DNA of 64,000 nucleotides from Streptomyces roseofulvus (GCF_039534915.1 NZ_BAAAWE010000001.1:7068001-7132000), one strand, 5' to 3'. Shown: positions 16,314-25,048, counted from the first letter of the stretch. Made by a program: numbers and translations. The notes: generated by a model from the letters alone, not told the origin.

Positions 16314-16877
16314 TCATTGTGCGGCCGCGGTCCGCCGGCGGGCAACGACGCCGTGCCGCGGCCGGTAGCCGGGCAGCGAGCGGCCGAGCTGCCGAAGGGC
16401 GTAGTGGGAGCGGGACTTGACCGTGCCGGCCGGGATGCCGAGGTCGACGGCGGCCTCGTTGACCGTGAGCCCGTGGAAGTAGAGCCGGACCAGCACCGCC
16501 CGGTGCTCCGGGCTCAGCTCCCGTACCGCCGCCCGTACGTCGAGGGCGGCCTCGGCCGACTCCGTGGCGTCCGAGGGGTCGGGGGTCACCGCGAGGACCC
16601 CGTCGCCGATCTCGGCCGGCCGGGCCAGCCGGGAGCGGCGGGCGTCGATGGCGAGCCGGCGGGCCACGGTGAAGAGCCAGGGCCGCATCGAGGAGTAGGC
16701 GCCGCTGAAGGCCTCGGGGTGGAGCCAGGCCCGGACCAGGGTCTCCTGGGCGAGGTCCTCGGCGCGCTGGCGGTCCCCGTAGGTCAGCCCGAGGAGGAAG
16801 GAGAGCAGCGCGGGGCCGTGCTCGCGCTGGAGTTCCTGGAGCGTCCGCTCGTCGGTCGTCGCCGTCGCCGTCGTCAT
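16314..16877 (-). CDS. ECF-type RNA polymerase sigma factor
   Basis: A 187-aa sigma-70 family protein with region 2 (LLSFLLGLTYGDRQRAEDLAQETLVRAW and RPWLFTVARRLAIDARRS) and region 4 (LSPEHRAVLVRLYFHGLTVNEAAVDLGIPAGTVKSR). The linker is short, as in ECF sigmas. Most actinobacterial members of this type are followed by a zinc-binding anti-sigma gene; here the next gene is a thioesterase, so the control partner is missing or distant. The ATG at 16877 (MTTATATTDERT) fits the family N-terminus. The 279-bp gap upstream is shared with the divergent capA-like gene. Confidence 0.87.
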   Translation of the reverse strand: MTTATATTDERTLQELQREHGPALLSFLLGLTYGDRQRAEDLAQETLVRAWLHPEAFSGAYSSMRPWLFTVARRLAIDARRSRLARPAEIGDGVLAVTPDPSDATESAEAALDVRAAVRELSPEHRAVLVRLYFHGLTVNEAAVDLGIPAGTVKSRSHYALRQLGRSLPGYRPRHGVVARRRTAAAQ

Positions 16878-17156
16878 GAGTCCCACCCTTCGCCGCCCGC
16901 TCGGCGGTTCGTCGTCCGCGCCGTATACGAACGCATCCGGGCGGACGAGGACAGGGAACGGACAACGGTCTGCGACGAACGGTCGGAACGAGCGGCGAAT
17001 GGCGCGGCGAGCGGTCGGAACGTGTGCGGGCGAGGGGCATACGTCCGATTCGGTGGGGTTCGCGCTCCACCCCGGCCCGGTCCCTTGACTGAGGACCCCC
17101 CGAAGGATGAATTCGGCAGAACACATGTTCTTCCTATGATCGGGGTGGCAGTCGTC

Positions 17157-18377
17157 ATGACCGCAGGCACCAGACCGGTACGCGCCAGACTCGCCCGTGC
17201 CGGTTCCACCGTCCTCGCCGGCTCCCTGCTCGCCGTCGTCGCCGCGTGCAGCCAGGGCGGCCTCGGCGGAACCCCCTCGCCCGGCGGCTCGCCCGGCAGC
17301 CCGCCCGGCGGCTCCACCGCGCCCCGCCCCGCCCCGGCCGCCAAGCCGGCCGGCTTCACCCTGGTGGCCTCCGGCGACGTCCTCCCGCACGACTCGATCA
17401 TCCGCCGCGCCGCCGCCGACGCCGGTGACGGCGGCTACGACTTCCGCCCCATGCTCGCCGGCGTCAGATCCGTCGTCTCCCGCGCCGACCTCGCCCTCTG
17501 CCACATGGAGACGGTGTACGGGAAGGAGGGCGGGCCCTACACCGGCTACCCGGCCTTCAAGTCCCCGCCCGAGGTCGCCACCGCGCTGAAGGCCACCGGC
17601 TACGACTCCTGCTCCACCGCCTCCAACCACACCCTCGACGACGGGGCGGCCGGCCTCGGCCGGACGCTGGACGCCCTCGACGCGGCGGGCGTGAAGCACG
17701 CCGGATCGGCCCGAACCGCCGCCGAGGCCGCCCGGCCCACGCTGCTCAAGGCCGGCGGCGCCACCGTCGCCCAGCTCGCCTACACCTACGACACCAACGG
17801 CTACCCGCTCCCCGCGGGGCAGCCCTGGGCGGTCAACCTGCTCGACGAGGCCAAGGTGCTCGCCGACGCCCGGGCCGCCCGCGCCGCCGGCGCCGACGTG
17901 GTCGTCGTCAGCGTCCACTGGGGCACCGAGTGGCAGACCGAGCCCGACGAGCGGCAGCTCTCGCTCGCCCGCTCGCTCACCGCCTCCCGCACCGGCGGCC
18001 GCCCCGACATCGACCTCATCGTCGGCACCCACGCCCACGTGCCCCAGGCGTACGAGAAGGTCAACGGCACCTGGGTGATCTACGGCATGGGCGACCAGAT
18101 CGCCGGCGACATGATCAACCACGAGGGCGTCTTCGACCCCCGCGGCAACCAGGGCACCCTCGGCCGCTTCACCTTCGCCCCGCCGAAGAGGCCCGGCGCC
18201 CGCTGGGAGGTCACCAAGGCCGAGTTCGTGCCCCAGTGGTTCGACACCGGCCGCGGCCGCGTGGTCAACCTGGGCGCCGACGACTCCGACCCCCGCCACC
18301 CCGGCATCCGCGAGACGATCCGCCAGGTCGTCCTCGGCCGGGGCGCCGACAAGGACGGCCTCACCCTCGGGAAGTAG
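17157..18377 (+). CDS. CapA-family lipoprotein
   Basis: A 406-aa secreted lipoprotein with lipobox VVAAC (Cys31), a Gly/Pro/Ser linker and a metallophosphatase-like CapA/PgsA domain: ASGDVLPHDSIIRRA, DLALCHMETVYG, TASNHTLDDGAAGL, VVSVHWGTEWQTEPD and LIVGTHAHVPQAYEKV. The Asp/Asn/His ligands of the calcineurin-like metal site are present. The family takes part in poly-gamma-glutamate production, but no capBC genes are near, so another role on the cell envelope is likely. I chose the ATG at 17157, preceded by GGGGTGG; an in-frame ATG at 17136 has no ribosome site. Confidence 0.87.
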   Translation: MTAGTRPVRARLARAGSTVLAGSLLAVVAACSQGGLGGTPSPGGSPGSPPGGSTAPRPAPAAKPAGFTLVASGDVLPHDSIIRRAAADAGDGGYDFRPMLAGVRSVVSRADLALCHMETVYGKEGGPYTGYPAFKSPPEVATALKATGYDSCSTASNHTLDDGAAGLGRTLDALDAAGVKHAGSARTAAEAARPTLLKAGGATVAQLAYTYDTNGYPLPAGQPWAVNLLDEAKVLADARAARAAGADVVVVSVHWGTEWQTEPDERQLSLARSLTASRTGGRPDIDLIVGTHAHVPQAYEKVNGTWVIYGMGDQIAGDMINHEGVFDPRGNQGTLGRFTFAPPKRPGARWEVTKAEFVPQWFDTGRGRVVNLGADDSDPRHPGIRETIRQVVLGRGADKDGLTLGK

Positions 18378-18393
18378 CGCCGGCGGCGGCCGG

Positions 18394-18855
18394 TCAGGGG
18401 ACGACCGTGACCGGCCAGCGGCCCGCCTTCACCAGCCGCACGGCCACCGAGCCGACGAAGCGGTGCCCCGCCGACTCCGAGGCGCCCACCACCACGGCGT
18501 CCGCCGTCAGCTCCTCCGCCGCGCGTACCAGCCCGGTGTACGCGTCCCCCTTGAAGGTGCGGAACTCCCACCGCACCCGCCACAGGTCCTTCACCCGCTC
18601 GGCCGAGGCGCGGATCTCCGCCGCCAGTTCCTCCGCGATCTCCTCCGTCGCCCCGGCCACCGGGGCGCCCATCGAGGCGCCGGCCGGGACCAGCGGCTGC
18701 ACGTACACAAGGGCGAGCAGAGCGTTCTGCCGGCGGGCCAGACCGGCCGCGTACGACGCCGCCCGCAGCGACGACTCCGAACCGTCGACCCCGGCCATGA
18801 TCACCTTGGGGCCGTCGGTGCCGCGTTCGAACCGGTGGGGCTGGTCTTCGCTCAC
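18394..18855 (-). CDS. Universal stress protein (UspA family)
   Basis: A 153-aa single-domain Usp. The N-terminal strand KVIMAGVDGSESSLRAASYA and the C-terminal ADAVVVGASESAGHRFVGSV are the nucleotide-binding elements; the second resembles the G-2x-G-9x-G-S motif but with GASESAGHRFVGS, so ATP binding is plausible. The GTG start follows AAGGGT on the minus strand. It is convergent with the capA-like gene, 16 bp apart. Confidence 0.87.
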   Translation of the reverse strand: MSEDQPHRFERGTDGPKVIMAGVDGSESSLRAASYAAGLARRQNALLALVYVQPLVPAGASMGAPVAGATEEIAEELAAEIRASAERVKDLWRVRWEFRTFKGDAYTGLVRAAEELTADAVVVGASESAGHRFVGSVAVRLVKAGRWPVTVVP

Positions 18856-18945
18856 CCTTCGAGGGTATCGGCCCAACGGGTGCAATCGGACGGCGGCCCG
18901 GTGTCGGTGAGGGGCCCGGGACCCACCCCGTACGAACCATTGGTC

Positions 18946-19809
18946 ATGAAAAACGATCAGCTGCCCATCGGGCGGAGGTCGGTGCTGCGCCTGGCCGCCG
19001 GCCTCGGCGTCACCGTCGCGGCCGGCGCGTTCGCCCTCGACCGGTTCGGCCCCGGCGACACCGCCGGGGAAGGCGCCGCCGCCGCGCCCCAGGGGCCGCC
19101 CGGCGCCGCCGCCGGGCCGCCGGCCTCCTCGCCCCGGCTGCGCCCCTCCGCGTACCGGCTCCAGCCGATGACCGCGTACGCCCCCGCCACCCGGCCCCGG
19201 GCGCTCCCCCCGGTCCGGCGGCGGCCCTTCCTCTCGCTCACCGGCGTCGGCCGCACCATGGTGCTCACCTTCGACGACGGGCCCGACCCCCGCTACACCC
19301 CCGACATCCTGGCCACCCTGCGGCAGTACGACTGCCGGGCGATGTTCTTCGTCTGCGGCGAGATGGCGGTGGCCAACCAGGACCTGCTCCGGGAGATGGC
19401 CGACGACGGGCACGTGGTCGGCAACCACTCGTGGTCCCATCCGCTCGTGCCGAAGCTGCGGCCCTCCCGCATCCGGGACGAACTCGGCTCCACCAGCGAG
19501 GTGGTGGAACGCGCCCTGGGCGCCGCGCCGCTCTGGTACCGGGCCCCGTACGGCGCCTGGAACCGGCACTCCTTCGAGATCGGCGCCGAGCTCGGCATGG
19601 AGCCGCTCGCCTGGTCCGTCGACACCCTCGACTGGAAGGAGCCCGGCACCGGCACCATCGTCCGCCGGGTCCTCGACGGAGCGGGCCCCGGTGTCATCGT
19701 CCTGTCGCACGACGCCGGCGGGAACCGCTCCCAGAGCGTCGCCGCCCTGCGCCGCTACCTGCCGGCGCTCCTCGACGAGGGCTACACCGTCACCGTCCCC
19801 CGGCGCTGA
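18946..19809 (+). CDS. Tat-exported polysaccharide deacetylase (NodB fold)
   Basis: A 287-aa protein. The N-terminus has a twin-arginine signal (GRRSVLRLAAGLGVTVAAG), then an Ala/Pro linker and the NodB domain. All five motifs are visible: TFDDGPD (108-114, catalytic and metal Asp), HSWSH (161-165, metal His), RAPYGAW, DTLDW and LSHD. It probably removes acetyl groups from peptidoglycan or chitin-type glycans outside the membrane. It stands alone, between the divergent usp gene and a strong terminator. Confidence 0.9.
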   Translation: MKNDQLPIGRRSVLRLAAGLGVTVAAGAFALDRFGPGDTAGEGAAAAPQGPPGAAAGPPASSPRLRPSAYRLQPMTAYAPATRPRALPPVRRRPFLSLTGVGRTMVLTFDDGPDPRYTPDILATLRQYDCRAMFFVCGEMAVANQDLLREMADDGHVVGNHSWSHPLVPKLRPSRIRDELGSTSEVVERALGAAPLWYRAPYGAWNRHSFEIGAELGMEPLAWSVDTLDWKEPGTGTIVRRVLDGAGPGVIVLSHDAGGNRSQSVAALRRYLPALLDEGYTVTVPRR

Positions 19810-19829
19810 CCGCCCGGACGTCACAGGAA

Positions 19830-19856
19830 GGGCCCCGGGGGACGCCCCCGGGGCCC
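19830..19856. terminator. Bidirectional terminator
   Basis: Perfect 12-bp stem GGGCCCCGGGGG / CCCCCGGGGCCC with ACG loop, between the deacetylase and the convergent sortase gene. Confidence 0.85.
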
Positions 19857-19872
19857 TCCACGTGCGCGTGCG

Positions 19873-20535
19873 TCAGCGCGAACCCACCATGCGGGCGTAG
19901 ACGACCACGTTCCCGTCGTACCCCTTCGCCCGGGTGTAGCCGCCGCCGCAGGTGATCACCCGCAGCTCCGGGTGGCCGGTGTCCCCGTAGACCTGCGGGC
20001 CGGGGAAGTCCTCCTTGGAGTAGACCTCGACGCCGTAGATCTCGAAGACCGCCACCCGTCCGTCGTACCGCTCGACCTCGACGTGCTGGCCCTTCTCCAG
20101 GGAGCCGAGGCCGTAGAAGACCGCCGGGCCGCTGTTGTTGTCGACGTGCCCGACGATCACCGAGGTGCCGCGCTGACCGGGCGCGATGCCGTTCTGGTAC
20201 CAGCCGGCCAGATTGGCGTCCTGCGGGGGAGGGGCCGCCACCCAGCCGTCCGCGTCGAGCCCGACGTCCATCACCGGGGCGGCGACCTCGATCGCCGGGA
20301 TGCGGATCCGCGAGGCGGGCGCGAACGGCAGCGGCTGGACGCCCGCCGACGCCTCCGCGGGCGGCGCGACGACCGGACGGGCCACCGGACGGGCCGCGGC
20401 GGCCGGCTGCGGCGGACCTCCCGCGATGTCCGCGCCGTTGCGCATCATCGCGAGTCCGGACAGCATGGCGAGGGCCAGGACGCCCCAGGGTTGTCGTCTC
20501 CTGCGCTCAGGGACGCGGAAGTCCTTCGGGGGCAT
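19873..20535 (-). CDS. Class F-like sortase
   Basis: A 220-aa membrane-anchored sortase: Arg-rich N-terminus, one membrane helix (WGVLALAMLSGLAMM), Pro/Ala linker, and a sortase barrel starting near residue 75. Catalytic His130 lies in SVIVGHVDNN and catalytic Cys196 in LRVITCGGGY; the assisting Arg is either Arg202 or Arg215. It should cut a sorting signal and link the protein to the cell wall or another acceptor. The nearest surface proteins (20963 and 21566) carry no LPXTG-type motif but share QGGLGGS, see findings. The ATG at 20535 is followed by a basic stretch typical of sortases. Confidence 0.87.
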   Translation of the reverse strand: MPPKDFRVPERRRRQPWGVLALAMLSGLAMMRNGADIAGGPPQPAAAARPVARPVVAPPAEASAGVQPLPFAPASRIRIPAIEVAAPVMDVGLDADGWVAAPPPQDANLAGWYQNGIAPGQRGTSVIVGHVDNNSGPAVFYGLGSLEKGQHVEVERYDGRVAVFEIYGVEVYSKEDFPGPQVYGDTGHPELRVITCGGGYTRAKGYDGNVVVYARMVGSR

Positions 20536-20962
20536 GGTTCTCCCTTCGTGGCGACGTGTGAACGGTAAGGGCGACTCCGCACCCCTGCCCTCCGGGCGGC
20601 CCGAACGGGGCACCCCCCGCCTCCGTACGGGTGGCGACGCGCCGACGACGGGCCCCGCCCGGACCCGTAGCGGAGCGGACGCACCGTCAGAAAGCGCGCG
20701 CACGCTCGGCGTCGGCCGCCCCTGTCCGCCCGGGTGACAGCGCGCTGACCCATCCGAGTACTCGTCAGACAATCGTTTCGCGCGCCCCTGACCTGCGGTT
20801 GTGTCGTCGGACGCAACTCGATCGGCGGCACGACCGCTCACCGGACCGGCCCAGTGCCGAGGTGCAGGGAGGGGTCCGAGTTGTGATGGTTCGTCATGGA
20901 AGGCGTACTCGTCGAATCTCCCGGAGCACCGCTTCGGGGCGCCTTCCACTGGAGGTTCAACC
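20536..20962. other. 427-bp gene-free interval between sortase and surface protein
   Basis: Divergent promoter region. No convincing open frame. The nonamer GTACTCGTC occurs twice (about 20758 and 20909), the second roughly 55 bp before the surface-protein ATG, which may be promoter or regulator contacts. A good ribosome site (GGAGG) precedes the ATG at 20963. Nothing else seen. Confidence 0.4.
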
Positions 20963-21448
20963 ATGCGTGCTGCACGCACTCTGGCGGTGACCGCCACCGC
21001 GTTCGCGGCGGTCGCCCTGGCCGCTCCCCTCGCCGCCGCCACCAACGGTCCCAGCAACGTCCAAGTCAATCCCTACGACGTCCACGCGGGGTCGACGATC
21101 ACCATCACGGCCAAGGGCTGCGGTCACGGCGGCACGGTCACGTCCAACGCCTTCCCGGAGACCAGCCTCTCGGTCAACTCCAACGGCCTGTCCAGCGCGA
21201 TCGCCCGGGTCTACAACAACGCCACGCCCGGCAACTACAACCTGGCCGTCAAGTGCAGCGACAACTCCCGGGTCGTCACGCACCCGTTCCGGGTGCTCGC
21301 GGGCCGCGGCGCCCAGGGCGGTCTCGGCGGTTCGCTGGCGCCCAGCTCCACCGAGATGGCCGTCGGCGGCAGCCTGGTCGCCGCCGCCGCGCTCGGCGGC
21401 GGTGTCTTCGTGCTCCGTCGCCGCCGGATGACCGGCACGGGCGCCTGA
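20963..21448 (+). CDS. Secreted surface protein with QGGLGGS C-terminal signal
   Basis: A 161-aa exported protein. It has a cleavable signal peptide (first ~26 residues, ending PLAAAT), an Ig-like beta domain (NPYDVHAGSTITITAKGC and YNLAVKCSDN) whose two Cys probably form a disulfide, then GAQGGLGGS, a hydrophobic segment (VGGSLVAAAALGGGVFVL) and RRRR. This order of motif, helix and basic tail is that of a cell-wall sorting signal, though LPXTG/LAXTG is absent. The convergent gene at 21566 encodes a protein with the same layout. The sortase gene lies divergently upstream, so it is a likely substrate (inference). Confidence 0.78.
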   Translation: MRAARTLAVTATAFAAVALAAPLAAATNGPSNVQVNPYDVHAGSTITITAKGCGHGGTVTSNAFPETSLSVNSNGLSSAIARVYNNATPGNYNLAVKCSDNSRVVTHPFRVLAGRGAQGGLGGSLAPSSTEMAVGGSLVAAAALGGGVFVLRRRRMTGTGA

Positions 21449-21478
21449 CCGGCCGAACCTCCCGGTCGGCCTCCTGTG

Positions 21479-21520
21479 CCCGCCGCCCCCGTGTCCCGGA
21501 AGGGATCCGGGGGCGGCGGG
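21479..21520. terminator. Shared terminator of two convergent surface-protein genes
   Basis: Outer stem CCCGCCGCCCCCG / CGGGGGCGGCGGG (13 bp) encloses an inner stem TCCC-GGAA-GGGA. Confidence 0.8.
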
Positions 21521-21565
21521 CTGTCGGCGGCGGGCCGTCCGGCGCGGGGGACGGACGGGTCCGGC

Positions 21566-22126
21566 TCAGTGCCGGCGGTCGTGCGTACGGCGCCGGACGA
21601 CGTACGCCGTGCCCGCCGCTGCGGCGAGCACCAGGGCCGTGCCCGCCGCCAGCGTCCCGGACTCGAGACTTCCCTGGGAGCCGCCGAGGCCGCCCTGCAC
21701 CCCGCGCGGGGTGAGCAGCACGGTCGAGCGGGCGGTCGGCGACAGCGTCGCCAGTCCGCTGATCGTCAGGTCCACGGTGTCCTGCACGCCGCCCGAGCAG
21801 TTGAACGCCACCGTGTACACGGCGCCGCGCTTGGCGTCCGCGTCCACGGTGGCGGTGACCGCCGAGCCCGGGGCGATCTGGACGGTGTCGAAGATGCCCG
21901 CCGTCGCCGTCGCCGTACTGGCGCAGCCGGGCGCGCTGAGCGTCACCCGCCCGCCGGGGGCGACGAGCGACGGGGAGACGACGAAATCGCCCGGGGCCTT
22001 GGCGCCCCGCACCCGCGGGTTCGGCGCGGGCGCACCGTCGGCCGCGTGGGCGACGGTGACGGGGGCGGCCAGGGCGAGGGCGGCCGCCCCCAGCAGGGCG
22101 GTGGACGCGGCACGTATCGCGCGCAT
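21566..22126 (-). CDS. Secreted surface protein with QGGLGGS C-terminal signal (second copy)
   Basis: A 186-aa exported protein built like the one at 20963: signal peptide (ALLGAAALALAAPVTVAHAA), Ig-like domain with two Cys (VAPGGRVTLSAPGC and YTVAFNCSGG), GVQGGLGGS, a hydrophobic helix (LAAGTALVLAAAAGTAYVV) and RRR. CGGAGGAATCACC precedes the ATG. Overall sequence identity with the 20963 product is low outside these elements, so they are old paralogs or share a domain plus sorting signal. Probably anchored at the cell surface. Confidence 0.78.
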   Translation of the reverse strand: MRAIRAASTALLGAAALALAAPVTVAHAADGAPAPNPRVRGAKAPGDFVVSPSLVAPGGRVTLSAPGCASTATATAGIFDTVQIAPGSAVTATVDADAKRGAVYTVAFNCSGGVQDTVDLTISGLATLSPTARSTVLLTPRGVQGGLGGSQGSLESGTLAAGTALVLAAAAGTAYVVRRRTHDRRH

Positions 22127-22290
22127 GGTGATTCCTCCGGGTCCCGAGGGCCGGCCGCGGCGGTTTGGCCGCGTGGAGCCGGCGTGCACCTCGTTGCCGG
22201 AAACGCTAGGAGCGCACTACCACAGCCGCGATCCCAGACGTGCGAATGGGGCACCCTTGTCCCCCGGGCGGCCCAGCCCCGCCCGCTCCC

Positions 22291-23055
22291 TCACTCCGTG
22301 ACCTGCGGGAACAGATCGGTGAACGGCGCGGCGGTGGCGGCGAGGCCGCGGCCGAACGGGGCGTCGAAGTCCCAGATGAGGAAGAGCAGGAAGGCGATCA
22401 GCGCGCTGTAGAGGCCGGCCAGCAGCAACTCGCGGCCGGTGCGCCGGATCTGGAGCGTGAAGATCAGGCCCACCGAGACCAGGGCGCCGATGATCAGGCC
22501 GAACCAGACGACCCCCGGCATGGTCTCGCCGGCGCTCTGACCGCGCGCGCCGCGGGCGTCGTCGGCGACCATCACCTGGTCGACCAGCGGCTGGTACGCC
22601 TGCCCTTCGAAGTCGTTGGCGGGTTCGTAGTCGGTGACGCTGCGGCGCACCTTCTGGAGCAGGGCGTCGCCCTCGGGGGTGGTCTCGCCCTCCTCCGCCA
22701 TGTGCGGGAACTCCTCGTTCACCACGTAGTCGACGTACGCGTCGACGTCGGCGCGGATGCCTTCGCGGACCGGCAGCGGATACACCTCGACCCGCTCGGA
22801 GATCTCGTGCATCGCCTGGGCCTCCTGGCGCACCACCTCCTGGGCGGCGCCCCGGCCCTCCCAGACGCCGGCGATGGCGAGGCCGAGGACGATCGCGTAG
22901 ATCACGCCGATCATCATCGTCATGTACTCGATGACGTCGGGGGTCTCGTTGGGGTCGTCGTCGTCGGGGATCCGGCGGTGGTTGATGACGACGATGGCCA
23001 GGACGACGGCGCACGCGGCGGCCATCGCCAGGGTCAGGACGAGCCATTCGGACAT
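22291..23055 (-). CDS. DUF4239 membrane protein
   Basis: A 254-aa protein with two N-terminal helices (VLTLAMAAACAVVLAIVVI; MTMMIGVIYAIVLGLAIAGV), a soluble helical middle of about 110 residues, and two C-terminal helices (VVWFGLIIGALVSVGLIFTL; LLLAGLYSALIAFLLFLIWD). This is the DUF4239 layout (bestrophin-like in some annotations), which suggests a channel or scaffold, but no activity is proven. It is 54 bp downstream of the proline-rich surface protein gene on the same strand. Confidence 0.8.
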   Translation of the reverse strand: MSEWLVLTLAMAAACAVVLAIVVINHRRIPDDDDPNETPDVIEYMTMMIGVIYAIVLGLAIAGVWEGRGAAQEVVRQEAQAMHEISERVEVYPLPVREGIRADVDAYVDYVVNEEFPHMAEEGETTPEGDALLQKVRRSVTDYEPANDFEGQAYQPLVDQVMVADDARGARGQSAGETMPGVVWFGLIIGALVSVGLIFTLQIRRTGRELLLAGLYSALIAFLLFLIWDFDAPFGRGLAATAAPFTDLFPQVTE

Positions 23056-23109
23056 GGTTCCTCGGTCTTTCTCGGGGTTTCGAGTCGGAGGCGCGGCGCT
23101 CGGGGCCGG

Positions 23110-23736
23110 TCAGCGGGAGGAGCGCGGGCGCAGGATCGCGGTGGCCAGCACGGCCGGCGCGGTGATGAGCAGCATCGTGGTGACCGGCGACGAGGTGGTC
23201 TTCGGCTGGGGCCGCGAGGCCCGCTTGTAGTGCGGCAGCGCGACCGGGGTCGCGGGCGGCGCGGGGCGCGGCGCCGTCGTCGGGGCGGGGGACGGGGCCG
23301 GGGGAGCGGGGGCCGGCGGCTCCGCCGGCGCCGGGGTGGCGGGCGCGGGGGAGGGCGGGGCCGGGGTCGGGGTCGGCCGCGGTGCCGGGGTGGCGGCGGG
23401 CGGCTGCTCGGGGGCGGGCGCCGGCGGCGGCTTCGGCGCGGGGTGGACGCCGGGCGGCTTCGTGGGCGGCTTCGGTACGGGGCGCACGCCGGGCGGTTTC
23501 GTCGGCGGCTTCGGTGCGGGGTGGACGCCGGGCGGTTTCGTCGGGGCCGGCGGGTCGGGTTTCGGGGAGGGGGAGCACGCGCCCGGGCCGATGACGGCCA
23601 CGGAGGTGTGCGAGCCGTCCGGCCCGGCCGTGGCGTAGGCGCAGGAGTCGGCGGCCGCCGGCGCGGGCGCGGCGAGCAGCCACACCAGTGCGGCGGCCGC
23701 CAGCGACCGCGTGAGGGGTGATCCGTACAGAGACAC
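23110..23736 (-). CDS. Proline-rich repeat surface protein
   Basis: A 208-aa protein with a signal peptide (SLAAAALVWLLAAPAPAAA), a short Cys-containing N-terminal segment (DSCAYATAGPDGSH and GPGACS), three near-identical repeats of the form KPPGVHPAPKPPT, a long Pro/Ala region and a C-terminal helix (VTTMLLITAPAVLATAIL) with a basic end RPRSSR. The layout is that of a wall-spanning protein held by a C-terminal helix. The start is uncertain: GTG at 23736 gives the neatest signal peptide; GTG at 23754 is in frame as well. Function unknown. Confidence 0.65.
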   Translation of the reverse strand: MSLYGSPLTRSLAAAALVWLLAAPAPAAADSCAYATAGPDGSHTSVAVIGPGACSPSPKPDPPAPTKPPGVHPAPKPPTKPPGVRPVPKPPTKPPGVHPAPKPPPAPAPEQPPAATPAPRPTPTPAPPSPAPATPAPAEPPAPAPPAPSPAPTTAPRPAPPATPVALPHYKRASRPQPKTTSSPVTTMLLITAPAVLATAILRPRSSR

Positions 23737-24235
23737 GCCGAAGAGCTTGAACACATGGACGCCGAACCAGGGCCCGAATGCGAGCGGATTCCCCGGATGG
23801 TGGGGTTCTCGCGTTGCGCGATTTGACGTTTTCGCTGCGGACCGGGGGAGAAAATGGCCGACGGGGGTCGGAGCGGGGCCCGTTCGGAAGAAGTGTCCGG
23901 TTGTCGCCCTGCCGGTCTCCCGGCCCTTCGGCGGAATGCGCTGCGGCGGTCGGGCTCCGCCGGGCCGACCGCCGAGGTAAGGGCGGTGCGGAGGCCGCGC
24001 ACCGGTCACGCCGAGGGCGGCGGAAGAGCGGACGCACGGTCAGATGCACGTGAAGGTGCACGACCTGAAGGCGTGAACCCTTCGTTCCGCGCGCACGTGC
24101 CAAACGCGTGTGACCAAGAACGGACCGCTAATTTCCGTTTCCTCTCGCTCTCTCGGCGGGCGATCAGTAGCCTCACCTCGAACACGGCCGCGAACACCGG
24201 GCCGCATCCCCCATGGCGACTTGTTGGAGACATTG
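23737..24235. other. About 500-bp gene-free interval
   Basis: Promoter region for the methyltransferase gene and probably for the minus-strand proline-rich gene. The open frames here have poor codon bias and no ribosome sites. A TTGACG hexamer occurs near 23824. The segment 24110-24180 is locally richer in A/T than its surroundings. TTGGAGA lies just before the ATG at 24236. No RNA gene recognised. Confidence 0.35.
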
Positions 24236-25048
24236 ATGGAGCGTCCCGCCTGGGCTCCGCCGGGCATCGACATTTCGGTGCCCAGCGTGTCCCGTATGTA
24301 CGACTTCTATCTGGGCGGCTCGCACAATTTCGAAGTGGACCGGGAAGCGGCCCGCAAGGCCATGGAGTTCATGCCGGGCCTCCCCAAGATCATGCAGGCG
24401 AACCGGGCGTTCATGCGCCGCGCCGTCCGCTTCGCCGTTGACAACGACGTCACCCAGTTCCTCGACATCGGCTCCGGCATACCGACCTTCGGCAACGTGC
24501 ACGAGGTCGCCCAGGCCGCCGACCCCGCCGCCCGGATCGTCTACGTCGACCACGACCCGGTGGCCGTCGCCCACAGCAGGGCCGTCCTGCAGGGCGTCGA
24601 CGGCGCCGCGGTCGTCCCCGCCGACCTCCGCAAGCCGGCCGACATCCTGCACAGCCCCGAGGTCACCGGCCTGCTCGACCTGGACCGGCCGGTCGCCCTG
24701 CTGCTCGTCGCCGTCCTGCACTTCCTGGAGGACAGCGACGAGCCGGGGGAAGCCGTCGCCGAACTCCTCGACGCGCTCGCCCCCGGCAGCCTCCTGGTCG
24801 TCACCCACGCCTCGTACGAGGGCATTCCGGTGGACGAGGAACGCGCCGGCGCCACCGTCGACGTGTACCGCAACACCCGCAGCCCGCTGGTGATGCGCTC
24901 CCGGGAGGAGATCGCCCGCTTCTTCGACGGCACCGCGTTCGTCGAGCCCGGGCTCGTCCCGATGCCCCACTGGCGGCCGGACTCCCCGGCCGAGGAGGAG
25001 GACCCGTACGCCTTCTCCGGCTTCGCGGGCGTGGGGCGCAAGGCGTGA
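24236..25048 (+). CDS. SAM-dependent methyltransferase (Methyltransf_19 / DUF574 type)
   Basis: A 270-aa member of the actinobacteria-specific family that begins with IDISVPSVSRMYDFYLGG and a HNFEVDREAA segment. The SAM site is FLDIGSGIPTFGNVHEVAQ followed by RIVYVDHDPVAVAHSRAVL. The substrate of this expanded Streptomyces family is unknown. TTGGAGA precedes the ATG. The stop overlaps the GTG start of rmdA (GTGA), so the methyltransferase and the c-di-GMP protein are made together. Confidence 0.88.
   Translation: MERPAWAPPGIDISVPSVSRMYDFYLGGSHNFEVDREAARKAMEFMPGLPKIMQANRAFMRRAVRFAVDNDVTQFLDIGSGIPTFGNVHEVAQAADPAARIVYVDHDPVAVAHSRAVLQGVDGAAVVPADLRKPADILHSPEVTGLLDLDRPVALLLVAVLHFLEDSDEPGEAVAELLDALAPGSLLVVTHASYEGIPVDEERAGATVDVYRNTRSPLVMRSREEIARFFDGTAFVEPGLVPMPHWRPDSPAEEEDPYAFSGFAGVGRKA

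Noticed and set aside
23440..23560. Near-identical 60-bp repeats considered as CRISPR or non-coding repeats
   Set aside because: They encode the KPPGVHPAPKPPT repeats of the proline-rich surface protein in frame.
22240..23721. 493-codon plus-strand frame
   Set aside because: Antisense to the DUF4239 and proline-rich genes; the Gly/Arg runs simply mirror the Pro-rich repeats.
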